Shown: one piece after another, positions 1-11,861 of the stretch
How the letters are laid out: the number at the start of each line of letters is the position of its first letter
How positions within the stretch are numbered: the stretch's first letter is position 1
Assembly (NCBI RefSeq): GCF_020379485.1
Contig: NC_063450.1
Span: forward strand, 47,582,681-47,646,680
From: Brassica napus
Taxonomy: Eukaryota > Streptophyta > Magnoliopsida > Brassicales > Brassicaceae
DNA length: 64,000 bases
Reading direction: 5' to 3'
Notes under the pieces: model-generated
What the model was told of the DNA's origin: nothing
Database searches by the model: none
The model's input: the letters and a program-made list of their open reading frames with translations, nothing else
Position numbers and translations under genes: made by a program

Positions 1-315
1 CGATAATTTTATTCGAAGGTATATGAGTGAAAATAAAAATTACGCTGGACTCAAGGTTTTTAAGTTTGACAATATGATATTCGAGTGTTTGATAGTTATT
101 TGAATGAAAAAATTATAATATCAGGGAACGTGTCCGTCAAGCAAGCATTCGACTTTCTATAGTTTGGAAATGTTGTGTAGGCCTTTTTTAAACAGATGGT
201 AGTGTTTACTTTACATGCCTATAGTACTACTTACACCCTAATGTATTAGTTGTGAAGATGAATCAAATTTGTAGTGCAATTTCTTAGTGTAAAAGTGTGC
301 TAATCATGTTGTAGC

Positions 316-365
316 CTCCCATTCAATGTTTTTTTTTTTTTTTTGTAAAACTCCCATTCAATGTT
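316..365 (-). mobile_element. Ultra-short oligo(A) insertion with 15-bp target duplication
   Basis: The 15-bp sequence ctcccattcaatgtt occurs at 316-330 and again at 351-365. Between the copies lies an insert which, read on the minus strand, is TTTTAC followed by an A-run. The layout matches the other micro-insertions in this window. I infer a retroposon copy truncated to its last few bases. A slippage-type duplication is a less likely alternative because the insert is not part of the repeat. Confidence 0.6.
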
Positions 366-639
366 CGGGATACTATCTGCTGTGAGTTGTCATGTTTGTT
401 CAGAGTTTTAAAATCTAAGAATGGTATAAAGTTGGTTTTGATTTGAGGAATAAAAGAATAACGTTGAAACATAGAAGGAGAGCGAAGAAAATTCGGTGAG
501 ATGTATAGAAAAGTCAATAAAAGAGGAAACATTTCTCTCCAATCTTGCTCCCAAAACAGACGGGCCCGAAGACGAAGCTGCCAATTCCAAGTCACCTCCA
601 CGGTTTGGAAGAAGGTTTTCACAGTGTTCCTGAAGTACA

Positions 640-1830
640 TGTACGTGCTGTTTTAAAAATAGTGCTTTCAGTAAAGATATTGACATGTAAATTAGACAAT
701 CTTGCTATGGTTCGCCATTGTGTTGTCTTCGGTAATGGTGGAGACAGTGAAGGTACGGTGGTTGGGAGTGAAGTTGAAAGGCATGACACGGATCTGAAAC
801 ACAAACTCCTTCCCCGTTAGCCCTTCAAGACAACTTGGGAGATAGTCCTCTCCACCGTTTGAATTCTGCAGCAAGCCAGCAGTAATCGGAAGTTATAGTA
901 ACCTTTATGAAATGCCAACACAAATGTAAATGTTTATGGGAGGAAAGAGAGTACCTCATCCAAGGCAAGAACAGCAGCTTCCTGTTTGGTAAGTTTGGTC
1001 ATCTCCTTATCGAAGACAACAAAGGTGGCGCTATCTTTTCCATCATCAACAGCAAGCTCGACAAGGAACCTTAAATTGAAACTACCTTAGCGATGGAGTA
1101 CAATGATAAAATTTAAATTGCGAAGAGAAAGAAAACGCACCAGGAAGCTCTAGGTTGGTGTTCGCAAGCACTTGAAGGTGGTCGTAACGCCGCACCATGA
1201 ACTTGTCGAACTTGATCACAGGAGCGTCCGTTTGGACCTCAACAATACGCGTTGAAGGGATGAAACGGATCACTGATGCTCTGTGATCTTGTACATGTGA
1301 GCGACCCGTGTAACTTCAAAACGGTCCAATCTCACAATAGAACCGTTTTCTAAGATGGCCGGTACTGGCTGGCCCGATTAGCTGGAATGAAACCGTGAAT
1401 CACCGAGTCCTGTAAGAAAATAAAAGATGATCATTAGTAGCTCATAAATAAAACTCATAGACAAAACAAAAAAAACATGATGAAACGTTTTCATATCTGA
1501 ACAAAGGAGAAGCTCTGTTATAGTTTAAGATAAAAAAACAAAAGAAATAGGTTTGAAATAATCCTCACCAATTCATCCAGGAGGAGAATGGTTATGCCCA
1601 TGAACTCGCCATTTTTGTTGATGTTCCGGGAATCCCAAAACCGGATGAGGCGACCAACAACTGCCTGAGCTGTTTTTCCGAGGCGAAGAGATTCGAACGT
1701 GGAGTAGGCGACGGCGACGGCGGCGGCGGCGTTATCTACTGGAGCTGCAGATGAAGCCATTTTCGTAATAGAGTTTAGAGACTTAAACGAACGTTGAAAG
1801 TGGAGAAGAAACGTTTGAGGCAAATGATAG
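640..1830 (-). pseudogene. Replication protein A 70-kDa-like (OB-fold, DUF223 type) pseudogene
   Basis: Four exon-like blocks on the minus strand resemble the Brassicaceae family of RPA1-like OB-fold proteins that bind single-stranded DNA. Block 1 (1569-1760) starts MASSAAPVDN and ends before a GTGAGG donor. Block 2 (about 1141-1408) reads DSVIHGFIPANR, then RLDRF, then IRFIPSTRIVEVQTDAPVIK. Block 3 (about 953-1076) reads FLVELAVDDGKDSATFVVFD. Block 4 (about 692-880) reads LLQNSNGGEDYLPSCLEGL. Block 2 is broken twice. Near 1355 a missing base turns the expected Ser-Leu-Glu into Ser-stop. Near 1275 the stretch after MYKITEHQ shifts frame. Splice sites are otherwise well kept, so decay looks recent. 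The full-length family member would have three OB folds; only parts of about two are visible. Confidence 0.75.
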
Positions 1831-3205
1831 CTTACTTTGAGGAACTCTATATATAGGAGGATTCTGGAGCCGTTACAGTATGAGGAAGCGTTTCTTCGTC
1901 AGAGGAGGTGCGTAGAAGAGCCATTAAGAGCGAGTTATAGAGATGTGAAGCCGTAAGAGGAATCGCCCCAGACGAAAGATTTGGAAGAAGGCGACGACAA
2001 GTTTTTTTTTTTTTTTTTTTATCAATCGGCGCCTCCCCTAATGCCCTAACCTTTTGCTATGGGCCAAATACGAAATCAGCCCAACACGCACTCTTCGAAA
2101 CCCAACACACTTTTTAAAACCAAATGAAAGCAACACTCGTTTAAAAAAAAAAATTAAACAGAGTGGAGCCCACACGTTGCCACGTGGACACCTTTAGAAG
2201 AGAATAAAAACTCATCTATTATTATATAGATTGCCAAAGAGAATGGATTATTCCCTCTCGGCTCTTGTTATTGTATTGAACAAGATTGAGTTTTAATGAA
2301 AGTAAATTTGTGTTAAAAAAAAGTAATTTTGAGAAAAAAACGTTCGTTTGAAAAAAATTTGTAAAAAGACATGAAAACATGACAACATCCAGAACTCAAA
2401 AGATGTCCCTGATGACGTAACAAATTTGCTAAATACATGACAACATCCCGAACACAAAAGGTGTCCTGATGACATAACAACAAATTTGCTAGTTTCTTCC
2501 TGAGTTTTCGTGATAGGAATATGTTGTGAATAGCCAATAAGTTAGACTTAGAGAATGCAAGAAACTAGAGAGAAATTTTTCATGCATTATGTTTTCTTTA
2601 TTATAATGTGAATAATAAATTACAAATAATTAAGCCGTATTTATAAGTTTCAAAACCTGATTTTCGATTTTGACATATATTATGTTTTATAAACCGAATA
2701 CAATATCTTTTCGCCTATTAGCCACATATCTTTTGGTTTTTTTTTGTGTGTGTGTGTAGTAAAGCAGAGTATGTGATTTACAAACTGATCAACCATGCTG
2801 ATGATGCTATTGATGATGATCAAGAGTCCAGTCCCTGGTTTACTTAAAACAGGTTTAGAACGATCTCATGTCTTTAATCTTGTCTTGCATAATGTGGATA
2901 AGCAGGATTCACTGATTCACATCCCTAATAGACCATCTCCGTTTACCCGCCAAGGCGCCAAGTTGACGAGGAGGAATTCTGTGGGCTTTTTCTTACCTGT
3001 TTGATGTTGTGCCAAATGGTTATTTCATCGGTTTGCTTAGGTAGGATGGTCAGATATGTTTCTCGTCTAAACCAGAGGTTCAGAGATGTTAATGACCCCT
3101 GTTAGGAACGTATAGGATCAAGAGTTATATGGTTCAATGCACTGTACATAGATTTGGATGCTTAACGGTCTGATCTGTCTTTGTTCGGTATGGTATAAAA
3201 TACAT

Positions 3206-3259
3206 AACACTTGTAACTTTTTTGATCCAAAAAAAAAAAAAAACACTTGTAACTTTTTT
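3206..3259 (+). mobile_element. Ultra-short oligo(A) insertion with 18-bp target duplication
   Basis: The 18-bp sequence aacacttgtaactttttt occurs at 3206-3223 and is repeated exactly at 3242-3259. The insert between them is GATCC followed by about 13 A. A perfect duplication of this length around a 5-nt + oligo(A) insert is what target-primed reverse transcription would leave if the copy were almost completely 5'-truncated. Confidence 0.7.
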
Positions 3260-6038
3260 CCGGAAGAGAAAATTCCTGAAATTTCGAATGATTTTCTTTC
3301 ACCAAACAGGGCCAATCATATCAAACAAAATAGTTTTTCTTCTGCAGCAGTTTTTAAGGGTATTACTCTCAAATTATTAGTAAAAAAATTTATTCGTATG
3401 GACAGTATGTTAACCATAAAAATGTGGTTTTAATCATGTAGACTTGATATATAAATTAATGAACATTATTTTCCCTATATTGATAATTATATTCCATTCA
3501 AACATGATTATTCTTATTATTTTTTGTTTTTCTTTTGACTAAATCTTATTGCTTTTGTTTCCTTTGTCTTCTTTTCATTAGGGGATGTGTGTGCTCGATC
3601 GCTAGCCGATGACCCATGATCAATACCAACCAGCCACTTACAACAAACACCCTATAAAATTAAATTTATCAGCTCTAACAACTCAACATTTCGAAAGAAG
3701 AGGATGTGTGTGAAAGAACAGAAAATACAAGAGATTCCTTTTTATTCATATATATACTAGCAAAATAATAATAATATTGCCATACACCTAACAACAAACC
3801 TGCCCCAATTATTTGTTCTAAAGGTTAAAAGTCAACATTTTCATTCTCCTTTTTGGGTCAAATTTCAATCTCTTTTCTTTTATTTTCTTACTAGTATTTA
3901 AACATAGAAGTTAATTATGTATTTTGACTACAGTATTTTTATTATATCTTTATAAGTTAGGCACGTATCCCAAAGTAGGTCAGACATTTCAACTGCAGAC
4001 AGATACAGTTATATGTGTGTTTGTATGTGTATATATAGCTCATGCTTTTTTGCTCTTACAAGTTATAAATACAGAGGTCCACGGTTCCACTAGGGTAATT
4101 ATCAAATAAACAATAAAATCACATTAGCTAACATATAACTTTAGTGAAATGCAGGGCTAGCTTCAAATGAAGCTTTATGGATATGACAGCGCAAACGTTT
4201 AGGCACCAATTACGGCGTGCCTTAACTAAGCGATAAATGTGTATAATATAGGCACTCCAATGGAACTGTTATGTTATCTAAACTATATATATATGCATTA
4301 TTATGGATAGGTACGAGAAGCAGATACGAGCTACTACCATTATATGCAATAGAAGATTAGAATTATTTATGTTATTAGAATTATTTATGTTAGATACTAC
4401 TCATTATACGTTAGATGTGTAATTCGATAATAGTTGAAGTTTATTTTCCTTGTTAAAGAACAATTCGATTTGATGTTTTTGGTCAAATGAGAATAGTTTT
4501 TTTTGGGTCAAAATGTGAATTCATTTTCAAAAGAAATATGGTAATGAGATATAAGCATGCCTGAACCTAAAGCTGCAATTAGGCAAATTAGAATAGTTAG
4601 TGTCCCCTACGTTTTATTTAGAGTTATTCACTCTTTTTTAATTTCGACAAAAGATTACTAGATTGGTAATTATTGCTTCTCTCGAAAACGTTTTTCATCA
4701 TACTTCGTTTTGACCAAAAATGAGCTAAAAACATGGCCGGAGTTACGTTATGGGTTTTCACATTGTAAAAAATTAGGTGTATATCATATAGAAAAAATTA
4801 GGTGTATATCATATAGTGACTAAGATATTTGAGTATGCTATGTTGGAGCTTCCATACCATTCTAGTTCTCATGTAGAGATTGTCATACAAGACAAAGATT
4901 ATCAGGCGTAATCAATTGTAGTTTTTTTTTATAAAAAATCCATTGTAATTCATAATCCAGAAACTTAGGTGTGACACAAGAAAATAATGATTTTTGTGTA
5001 GGAACATGAAGAGAATGAGTTGGAACATTCACATAACAAATAAACGGATCCTGAGCTAAACCACTAGACCATGAAATGTCAAATTTGTTTGTAAACAAAA
5101 TAAATATATTTTGTTTTTATCTTGTCATATTCTTAGTTAATTTTAAAGTTAATATTCCCTTTATTCAAATTAGTGGATATTGTCAGTATTTCACAAATAT
5201 TAAAAATAAATTAAAATTTACTTGTTAATACATTATCTTTTGACTAATTAATGATTTATTAACTTAATAAACTCAGATTTTTAAATTACAATTTATTATT
5301 TTCAATTAATAAAAAATATGTAGTAGAAAACTTTAATAACCTTTTTTCTAAAAATATTTATTTAAATTCAGTTTTTGAATCGTAATAAATAGCATTTTAC
5401 TTTGACCACACTAAAGTTGATGTATGTCTCCTTCTCATTTGTCATGTCGGTTAGGCACTATATGTCTCTTTTCTTGCCTCATCATGTTTCTATCAATTTT
5501 CTTGATGAAAACGATTACTAGAAAAAATTATAGCACAAGGTTCATAACAACTTCCCCACGATTAGCGCAAATAAAACAATACTACTATTTATTTATAGAA
5601 GAAATTTCTGCCTGTATAAAAAGCGTTATTGCTTACAATAATATTGGTTTGACCATCTCTCCCTTGATATACTTTAGTTTATACATTTCAATGCTCCTTT
5701 AATTGGCAAGAGGCAAAAGAAAGTTCTAATGTGAAAAGAAATCGCCGTAACGTAATGATGACCTCATTTATCAGTCAGCATAACGATCTACTCCACTCAA
5801 AAGTGTCACATATTAAACCAATTTGCCTTGAAATGTCACAAGTTTGCAGTATATGGCGGTCAAATTATTACACTATAATGTTAGAAAAGTTGTAGTATCA
5901 AGAGATTATTATAACCAATATATATGTAGGGTCTGTATATTATTGCCTCTTGACTAGGAATGAGTTTTGAATTCACGGCTATGAACAATTATTAAGGTTC
6001 GTGAAGCAGTAAGGGAAGAAGAAGAGAGGACAGTCTAT

Positions 6039-6097
6039 CACGTGCCCAGACATGTGTCGGCGACGGTCAAATGCCGGTGCCAGTATTTACACGTGGC
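6039..6097. promoter_or_regulatory. G-box / ABRE-like pair upstream of WRKY28
   Basis: A CACGTG core lies at 6039-6044 and an ABRE-like ACACGTGGC at 6089-6097, about 1.2 kb upstream of the WRKY28 start codon. bZIP and bHLH factors bind such elements in stress and ABA promoters. The motifs are visible; their use here is inference, and single copies also arise by chance. Confidence 0.3.
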
Positions 6098-6852
6098 TGT
6101 CTGATACTCCCAAATATATATTTTTTAAAATCTTCCCTTAATTAATTCTGATCTTTGACTGCGGCCTGTTGTTCTTTGGTTCTTCACGCACTAAGCGAAC
6201 CGTGACTGACTGTTCCGGTTTCCGGTAGCCATAGTCTTGGCTGAGTCTGACTGAGACTCCTTCAATTACGTCGCCTTCCTCCACGCGCTTGGTCGTAGCC
6301 GGTGTTCCCACGTCCGTTCGCTGGTCCACATGTACAGTGGGGATCAAATCGGAGGTGTGAACTTTTCATATCTTACTTTGTAGCCCCATTAAAAAGGCAG
6401 CACACCAAACGAACCCATAATTATGCTACATGTTTATGTTTATCGAATGTGGCAAAAGCAATACAAAGAGATTGGGAAATTTCAGTGGAGATACCAATTT
6501 TAAAACTCCATAGACTATGTTTCCTCACTAGAAGCCATTTTTGTAACTAGCTCCTATTTTTATCAACTTAGCTTTATACATATATATAAAGTGCTTATTG
6601 CCAAAAACTAATAATTCATTCAAAAGGCACAAAATGATATCAAAATTTACTCAATATATATTCACATCTAGTACTCCCTCTGTTTTTTTATTATATAACA
6701 TTTATTAATATTTAATGTTATATGACCTATGATAAATATTGGTTGATTTATGGTTAGATAAATAAATAATGATGTTTTTGTTTAGAAAATATAAAAAATT
6801 AATAATTTTTTAATCTACGTGCACAATTCTAAAACGATTTATATCTTACTTG

Positions 6853-6889
<37 letters not shown>

Positions 6890-7286
6890 TAAGAAATAGG
6901 AGTACAATTTACTTTTGAGAAAAGTTAAATACTACTACTAAATTAAAAGAGAAAGATAAAAGTATTAACACGATTATGGATTCATTCACACACGTACCAT
7001 TGAATTATATCCTTAAAGCTTTACTTAATTAACTCCTTTACAAATCAAATCAAGCCAAAAACATTATTATTAGTCACTCTCTTTCTCTCTCATCTTTTTT
7101 TTTTGAGTTTCAAAATGCATAAATACGAGAAAGAGAGTCGAAGACCCAATTAAAGTCCAAACACCAATCTCGACCCCATAGAAAAAATATCCAATCCCCA
7201 AACCTAAAAATCTTTTCTTCTCTCTTCTTCTTTATCTTCTTTTCACTTTTTTTTTTTTTGGTTTTCTCTCTTCATTGTTCTTCGCC

Positions 7287-8413
7287 ATGTCTAATGAAAC
7301 CAAAGATTTCTACAACTACCAATTCCCTTCATCCTTCTCTTTGTACGAAATGATGAATCTCCCTACTTCAGCTCCGTCCTCTTATGGAAACAACGGTTTC
7401 GATCCATCTTCCTACTCCTTCACTGATTGCCTCCAGAGCTCTCCAGGAGCGTACGACTCTCTACTTCAGAAAACTTTTGGTCTTTCTCCCTCTTCTTCAG
7501 AGGTTTTCAACTCCTCGATCGACCAAGAATCAAAACGAGATGTAACTAATGACGTTACCGGCGAGACTCCAACTAGGGTTTCTGCACCTTCTTCTTCTAG
7601 CGAGGCTGATCATCCTGGTGAAGATTCCGGTAAAAGTCAGATCAGGAAAAGAGAGTTAGCTGAAGATGGAGGTGAAGAAAATCAAAACTCCAAAAAAGTG
7701 TAAGTCATTTATATTATGAAATATCAAATGATCCCCTCATTAGCAATATAGTCTAGTATGGTAATTTTATAATGTTATAATTTCAGAGGGAAAACGAAAA
7801 AGAACGAAGAGAAGAAACAAAGAGAGCCACGAGTCTCGTTTATGACTAAAAGCGAAGTTGATCATCTAGAAGATGGTTATAGATGGAGAAAATACGGCCA
7901 AAAGGCCGTCAAAAACAGCCCTTACCCAAGGTAAGTTCATTTCATTTTAATTTTATGCATTTGCATTTTTACTTTAAGATAAAACAAAAAATATTTTAGA
8001 AACTAATAATTGCAAATGCAAACGAAAACAGGAGTTACTATAGATGCACGACACAAAAATGTAACGTGAAGAAACGAGTGGAGAGATCGTTCCAAGATCC
8101 AACGGTTGTGATTACAACGTACGAGGGTCAACACAACCATCCCATTCCGACTAATCTTCGGGGAAGTTCCGCGGCGGCTGCTATGTACTCTGACTTCATG
8201 ACTCCGAGAAGCTTTACACATGATATGTTTCGGACGGCTGCTTATACTAGCGGTGGCTCCGTGGAGGGGGCTTTGGATTATGGATACGGACAGAGTGGTT
8301 ATGGTAGTGTGAATGCAAACCCTAATTCTTCTCATCAAAACTATCACCAAGGAGGTGAATATGAGCTTTTGAAGGAAATTCTTCCTTCCATTTTCTTCAA
8401 GCAAGAGCATTGA
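7287..8413 (+). CDS. WRKY28: WRKY transcription factor 28 (group IIc)
   Basis: There are three exons: 7287-7699, 7787-7930 and 8032-8413, giving 312 residues. The protein is a nuclear DNA-binding regulator. The WRKYGQK heptapeptide lies in exon 2 and the C2H2-type zinc ligands (CTTQKC, then HNH) in exon 3. The intron between them splits the Arg codon of PYPR, the conserved WRKY-domain intron position. A serine-rich N-terminus and a basic stretch (GKTKK) precede the domain, and the C-terminus is SIFFKQEH. The whole protein matches what I recall of A. thaliana WRKY28 (At4g18170), which is linked to activation of salicylic-acid synthesis and to embryo-sac cell fate. The start is the first ATG after a pyrimidine-rich leader (about 7200-7280). 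The next gene downstream, GH28, also agrees with the Arabidopsis order. Confidence 0.95.
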
Positions 8414-9570
8414 TCGATAATAGCTATAACTATATATATATACACTTATATACTACTTACATATATATATAAATCGAGAGAGAGAAGTTCCATTGTTCCA
8501 ATATATATGTAACTTAAGATCTATTTTGTCTCTCTTGTTTGCATGTACATAGTTTTCATGAGAGAATGAGACATAAATTGGGCTTGTAATATAATTGATG
8601 ATGTTTAATGGGTTAACATTAGATATATATTTCTCTTTATTACAGTATTATTTTTGGTTGTAAAACTGTAGTTTTTGCTTTGGGTGATTTTATGACATGC
8701 TGTTATTGTGGTGTGTTATGTGTACTATCATATGCAGAAACGAAAAGACATAATTCTAGCAAGGATGGATCTACCATATATAGGTTATATTCAAATCCTT
8801 TTTGGGTAACTTAATTTAGATTTTAGGAAGCGCACAACTCACAAGAGAATAATAATTTAAAAACGAAAATCATAAAATTAAGGGCTTTAGATATATAATT
8901 GTTGAGTTGTGGACGACGAATATCTATGGGTGTGAACAATTGAGTAAAAAAAAACAAAAACAAGTTGAGTTCTTCCTTGTGTCCTAAGAGAGAATGGACC
9001 CAATGAAAGATTTGACTGATTTTGCTTTCTATCTTATCCACACACATGGAAACTTAGACTGTGGACCAGTAGTATTTCCCCTACCATAAAACTGAAAAAG
9101 CAATAATTATTACAGAAACAAGTAAAATAATAAGAGAAAAAAAACTATTTCGGAAATATATAAAATCTCAATTAAAAATTCTTAAGAGTACCGGGCGCTT
9201 AAATATTCTATCATTCTACGTTAACTCCTAAAATACATGAATATTCATGAATTATATATTGTTTATAAGCGTGAAATGAGAATTATTTCAGGATATTTTT
9301 CGTTAACTGTCCGATTGTGTACCATATACCCAAACTGAATGTTAGCTTAGTTGATAAATGTTTGTTTGCCCTTCCACGGGTGAACGGCCCTCTTTCTACG
9401 ATCTGCGTGAGATAGACTGAAATGTGAACATATAGATCATCGAAATTTGATGTGCTTTGGTTGAGTCTTGATTAAGTTTGCGTAATTTAAAGAGACGGTC
9501 TACGTTCGAACTATCAGTGGAGTCTTTTAGCTTTTCATTCAGAGCTAGAAGATTCTTCATTAAACGTTTT
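8414..9570. other. WRKY28 3' flank and intergenic DNA
   Basis: The sequence is AT-rich. The first 250 bases presumably hold the WRKY28 3' UTR, with TATA-rich tracts at 8430-8475. No coding exon, RNA gene or terminal repeat was recognised in the rest. Confidence 0.5.
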
Positions 9571-9811
9571 GAGGGGATGAGGTAGCTCACTTGGTAAGGA
9601 CCCTCTGGACCAATTGTCATGCTCACGGGTTCGACGCCAGGCGGAGGCGAACTGCCCATTCTATCACCAAATGCGGTACTGGGGGTTGGGCCTTGTCCCC
9701 AGTCCAGGAAAAGCCCTCCCGGGTGAAGTGGACCGCTGCCTAACCGGGCCCAGGGGAATGATCCACGTAAGTGGGGAACCCCTAGATTATCAAAAAAATA
9801 ATAATAATAAT
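9571..9811 (+). mobile_element. tRNA-derived SINE
   Basis: A pol III A-box (TAGCTCACTTGG, near 9582) and a B-box (GGTTCGACGCC, near 9628) have tRNA-like spacing. A GC-rich unique body follows, and the element ends in TTATCAAAAAAA plus (TAA)n. It sits directly upstream of the LINE derivative. I found no convincing target duplication, so the exact borders are uncertain by 10-20 bases. Confidence 0.75.
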
Positions 9812-9854
9812 AAATCGCCAAAACATTATTTAAGAAAGCTATATATTTTTTTAA

Positions 9855-11230
9855 TTGTTGTTTTTTAAAGGTGCTGATTACTGGGCTTCGTCGTTACTTT
9901 CTTCGCCGTCGGTGAGACCTCACGTCCACCGATGAGAATCTTCTTCTTCCTTCCTCCTCTTTCTTTCTGCCATGGTTACAGTGGTGCTTGCTCGGTTTTC
10001 AGCCTCGACGAGTCCGATTCCAGATCCAGATCCGCCATTCACCTTACGCTTAGATTTACTTGTTGTGGCTCCACCTCCAGAACCTCCAGACCCTCCAGAC
10101 CCTTCAGATTCGTTCCTTCCTCTATGTCGACCTTACATCCTTGAAGTTTCAGCCTCCTCTCGAAGATCTCGTTCTAGCTTTGACGGTTCAGTTCTTGTGT
10201 CTTCTGGAATGCAACTATCTACTACTTTATGCAGTCCTATTCTCGGGGAGAACCCATGGTTACCTTTTGCTGGACCTTTCGCTCCTTGCATCAAGCGTTC
10301 ACAAGGTTTGGGTTTCTCAGTCTATTGGAGTAAATCACTTATTTTGGAACCTTGCCTTTTGTTAGGTTTTAATTATCTCAATAGGAGTCTCATTTTACTC
10401 TGGAATGAGGATGTTGTGCTCTCTTTAAAGCTCTTTTTACCTCAGTTTGAGGATGTTACATGCTCTGTGAGTTTCATTAAGAAACTCTATTTACTTCAGT
10501 ATGAGGATATTACACGGTGGTGTGCCATTTTCTTACCTCAGTATGAGGATATTTGGACCTTTGCCTTTGTGGTTTTGGTTTCAATTATTTTAGGTTTACT
10601 CATTTGGCAGTGGTCCTCTTCACAGCTGTCAGCCTTCATAAAGCAGGACTCTAAGTCTGTAGCTGTTTTGGGTGGTCTCTTTCCAAAACTTCCACATGCC
10701 TTGAATGGTGTTGGTACAAGGGATAATGTGTCGAAGATGGTTCTTTCAGATGTAGAAACTATGTCTTCAATTGCTTCCCTTTCAGCAATCTTTGATGTTG
10801 CTGACCTTCTAACCATGATGGCCCTTGAGACTTTAATGTTTTTCCCTTGTGAAATTGTCTGGAGCTGTCAAGATGCAAAGGAAGTTTCTCAAGCGTTGGT
10901 GGATTCTGCACTCATGGTTGAAGCTTTGAAGCTACGCTCAGCTCTCCTCAAGGCTAAGGAATTAATCCTCCTTAGTTTTCATATATTCTCAGACTCTCAA
11001 GTCTTCACATTTACCCTACGTTTAGGGTCTGTTTTGAATGAGATCGCAAGTGTTCTCCATGACGTTAGAAGTCTTGCTACTCTCTTCAATCCCCTATCTT
11101 TTGGTTTCATTCCTTGTTTTGATAATGTTCAGACTGTTTCTCTGGCAAAGGCTAGCCTTGAATGTATGAATGTTAAAAATTCAATGGTTTAAATTTAATT
11201 AAATAAAAGAAATAGTTGACAAAAAAAAAA
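9855..11230 (+). mobile_element. Internally deleted LINE (non-LTR retrotransposon)
   Basis: The element ends in AGTTGAC plus an A-run at about 11213-11230. It is flanked by near-identical direct repeats: ctatatatttttttaa at 9839-9854 and ctagatattttttaa at 11231-11245. It joins a proline-rich N-terminal region typical of plant LINE first ORFs to an RNase H-like C-terminus. The zinc knuckle, endonuclease and reverse transcriptase are missing, so it cannot move on its own. The borders rest on an imperfect target duplication. Confidence 0.65.
9972..11192 (+). CDS. 406-residue LINE-derived protein with degenerate RNase H-like domain
   Basis: This is an uninterrupted 406-codon frame starting MVTVVLARFSAS. 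Residues 17-50 are Pro/Asp-rich (PPEPPDPPDPSDS). Residues about 140-200 hold a short repeated unit (LPQFEDV, LLQYEDI, FLPQYEDI), followed by a hydrophobic stretch near 200-215. From about residue 300 the sequence follows the plant LINE RNase H fold (SALMVEALKLRSALLKA, FSDSQV, then DNVQTVSLAKASL). The final family aspartate (usually ADSLAK) is Val here, and the first catalytic Asp is not visible, so RNase H activity is unlikely. Whether it is translated is unknown. It lies wholly inside the deleted LINE at 9855-11230. Confidence 0.5.
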   Translation: MVTVVLARFSASTSPIPDPDPPFTLRLDLLVVAPPPEPPDPPDPSDSFLPLCRPYILEVSASSRRSRSSFDGSVLVSSGMQLSTTLCSPILGENPWLPFAGPFAPCIKRSQGLGFSVYWSKSLILEPCLLLGFNYLNRSLILLWNEDVVLSLKLFLPQFEDVTCSVSFIKKLYLLQYEDITRWCAIFLPQYEDIWTFAFVVLVSIILGLLIWQWSSSQLSAFIKQDSKSVAVLGGLFPKLPHALNGVGTRDNVSKMVLSDVETMSSIASLSAIFDVADLLTMMALETLMFFPCEIVWSCQDAKEVSQALVDSALMVEALKLRSALLKAKELILLSFHIFSDSQVFTFTLRLGSVLNEIASVLHDVRSLATLFNPLSFGFIPCFDNVQTVSLAKASLECMNVKNSMV

Positions 11231-11621
11231 CTAGATATTTTTTAACTAACAAGTAACTAACACTACAGTGTATTAGACCCACTACAGTGTATTAGACTAC
11301 TAGTCAGTGATGTTGAACAAACTTATTTATCACGATCTAATTTGATTGTTGATGTAATAGTATTAGTTTTGTAATCCAACTTTTCACCAAATGGTAGCAT
11401 ATTCCTAAATATGGAAATACAGAGCAGAATTCTTAAAGAAATCAAGAGAGGAGATTCTAAAATGCTCGAGAACTAATGGATTCTACAATTCTCAGAGAAC
11501 TAATGGATTCTACATACAAAAAAAATATTTTCAAAAATTTTGAAAATTCATCTTTTTTTTTCGATCCAATCACAAGATCAGCCCTATATATGTGAATAAA
11601 TTGATTCATAACCACTAGTAA

Positions 11622-11858
11622 GAGTATCTGCATCGCTAGCACTCCATTTGGGGTGCTTAAATTTTTTTTTTTTTTTTGGTTTTTGTATGATTAAAAAAAT
11701 AATTAAAAATGAACCAATCACGGGTCGCCACGTGTTAGTGGGACCCGCAAACAGTGGGAACAACTGACGCTTACTGCGCTTGTTTAAGCGCTGCTGCTTA
11801 ATTTTTTTTTTTTTTTTTTAAATGGTTAAGTACCGGAGCACCCCGGTTAATGGTGGCC
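11622..11858 (+). mobile_element. Tourist-like (PIF/Harbinger) MITE
   Basis: This 237-bp element is flanked by TAA on both sides (11619-11621 and 11859-11861), the 3-bp target size of Harbinger elements. Its ends are loosely inverted (gagtatctgcatcg, and ggccaccattaacc on the reverse strand). The interior has two long T-runs, a G-box-like gccacgtg and no ORF. Confidence 0.6.
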
Positions 11859-11861
11859 TAA

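Larger units (their letters stand above)
1831..7200. other. Intergenic region, no gene recognised
   Basis: This is AT-rich DNA with many stop codons in all frames. It contains a direct repeat at 2377-2490 (period about 58 bp, unit starting acatgacaacatcc), a micro-insertion at 3206-3259, a direct repeat near 4770-4817 containing ttaggtgtatatcatatag, and a (TA)n tract near 6859-6883. No transposon protein, RNA gene or convincing coding exon was seen. The part next to WRKY28 presumably includes its promoter. Confidence 0.6.

Noticed and set aside
2795..3004. 69-codon frame starting MLMMLLMMIK
   Set aside because: Composition looks random, there is no recognisable domain, no splice partners and no similarity I know of.
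6138..6347. 69-codon minus-strand frame starting MIPTVHVDQRTDVG
   Set aside because: Codon use is plausible, but there is no family, no signal and no neighbouring exon. It stays a weak candidate only.
9360..9570. Possible target duplication for the SINE at 9571
   Set aside because: Candidate matches around cattaaacg and aacattatt do not align convincingly.
10538..10816. Minus-strand frame opposite the 406-codon LINE ORF
   Set aside because: Shadow of the RNase H-like coding sequence.
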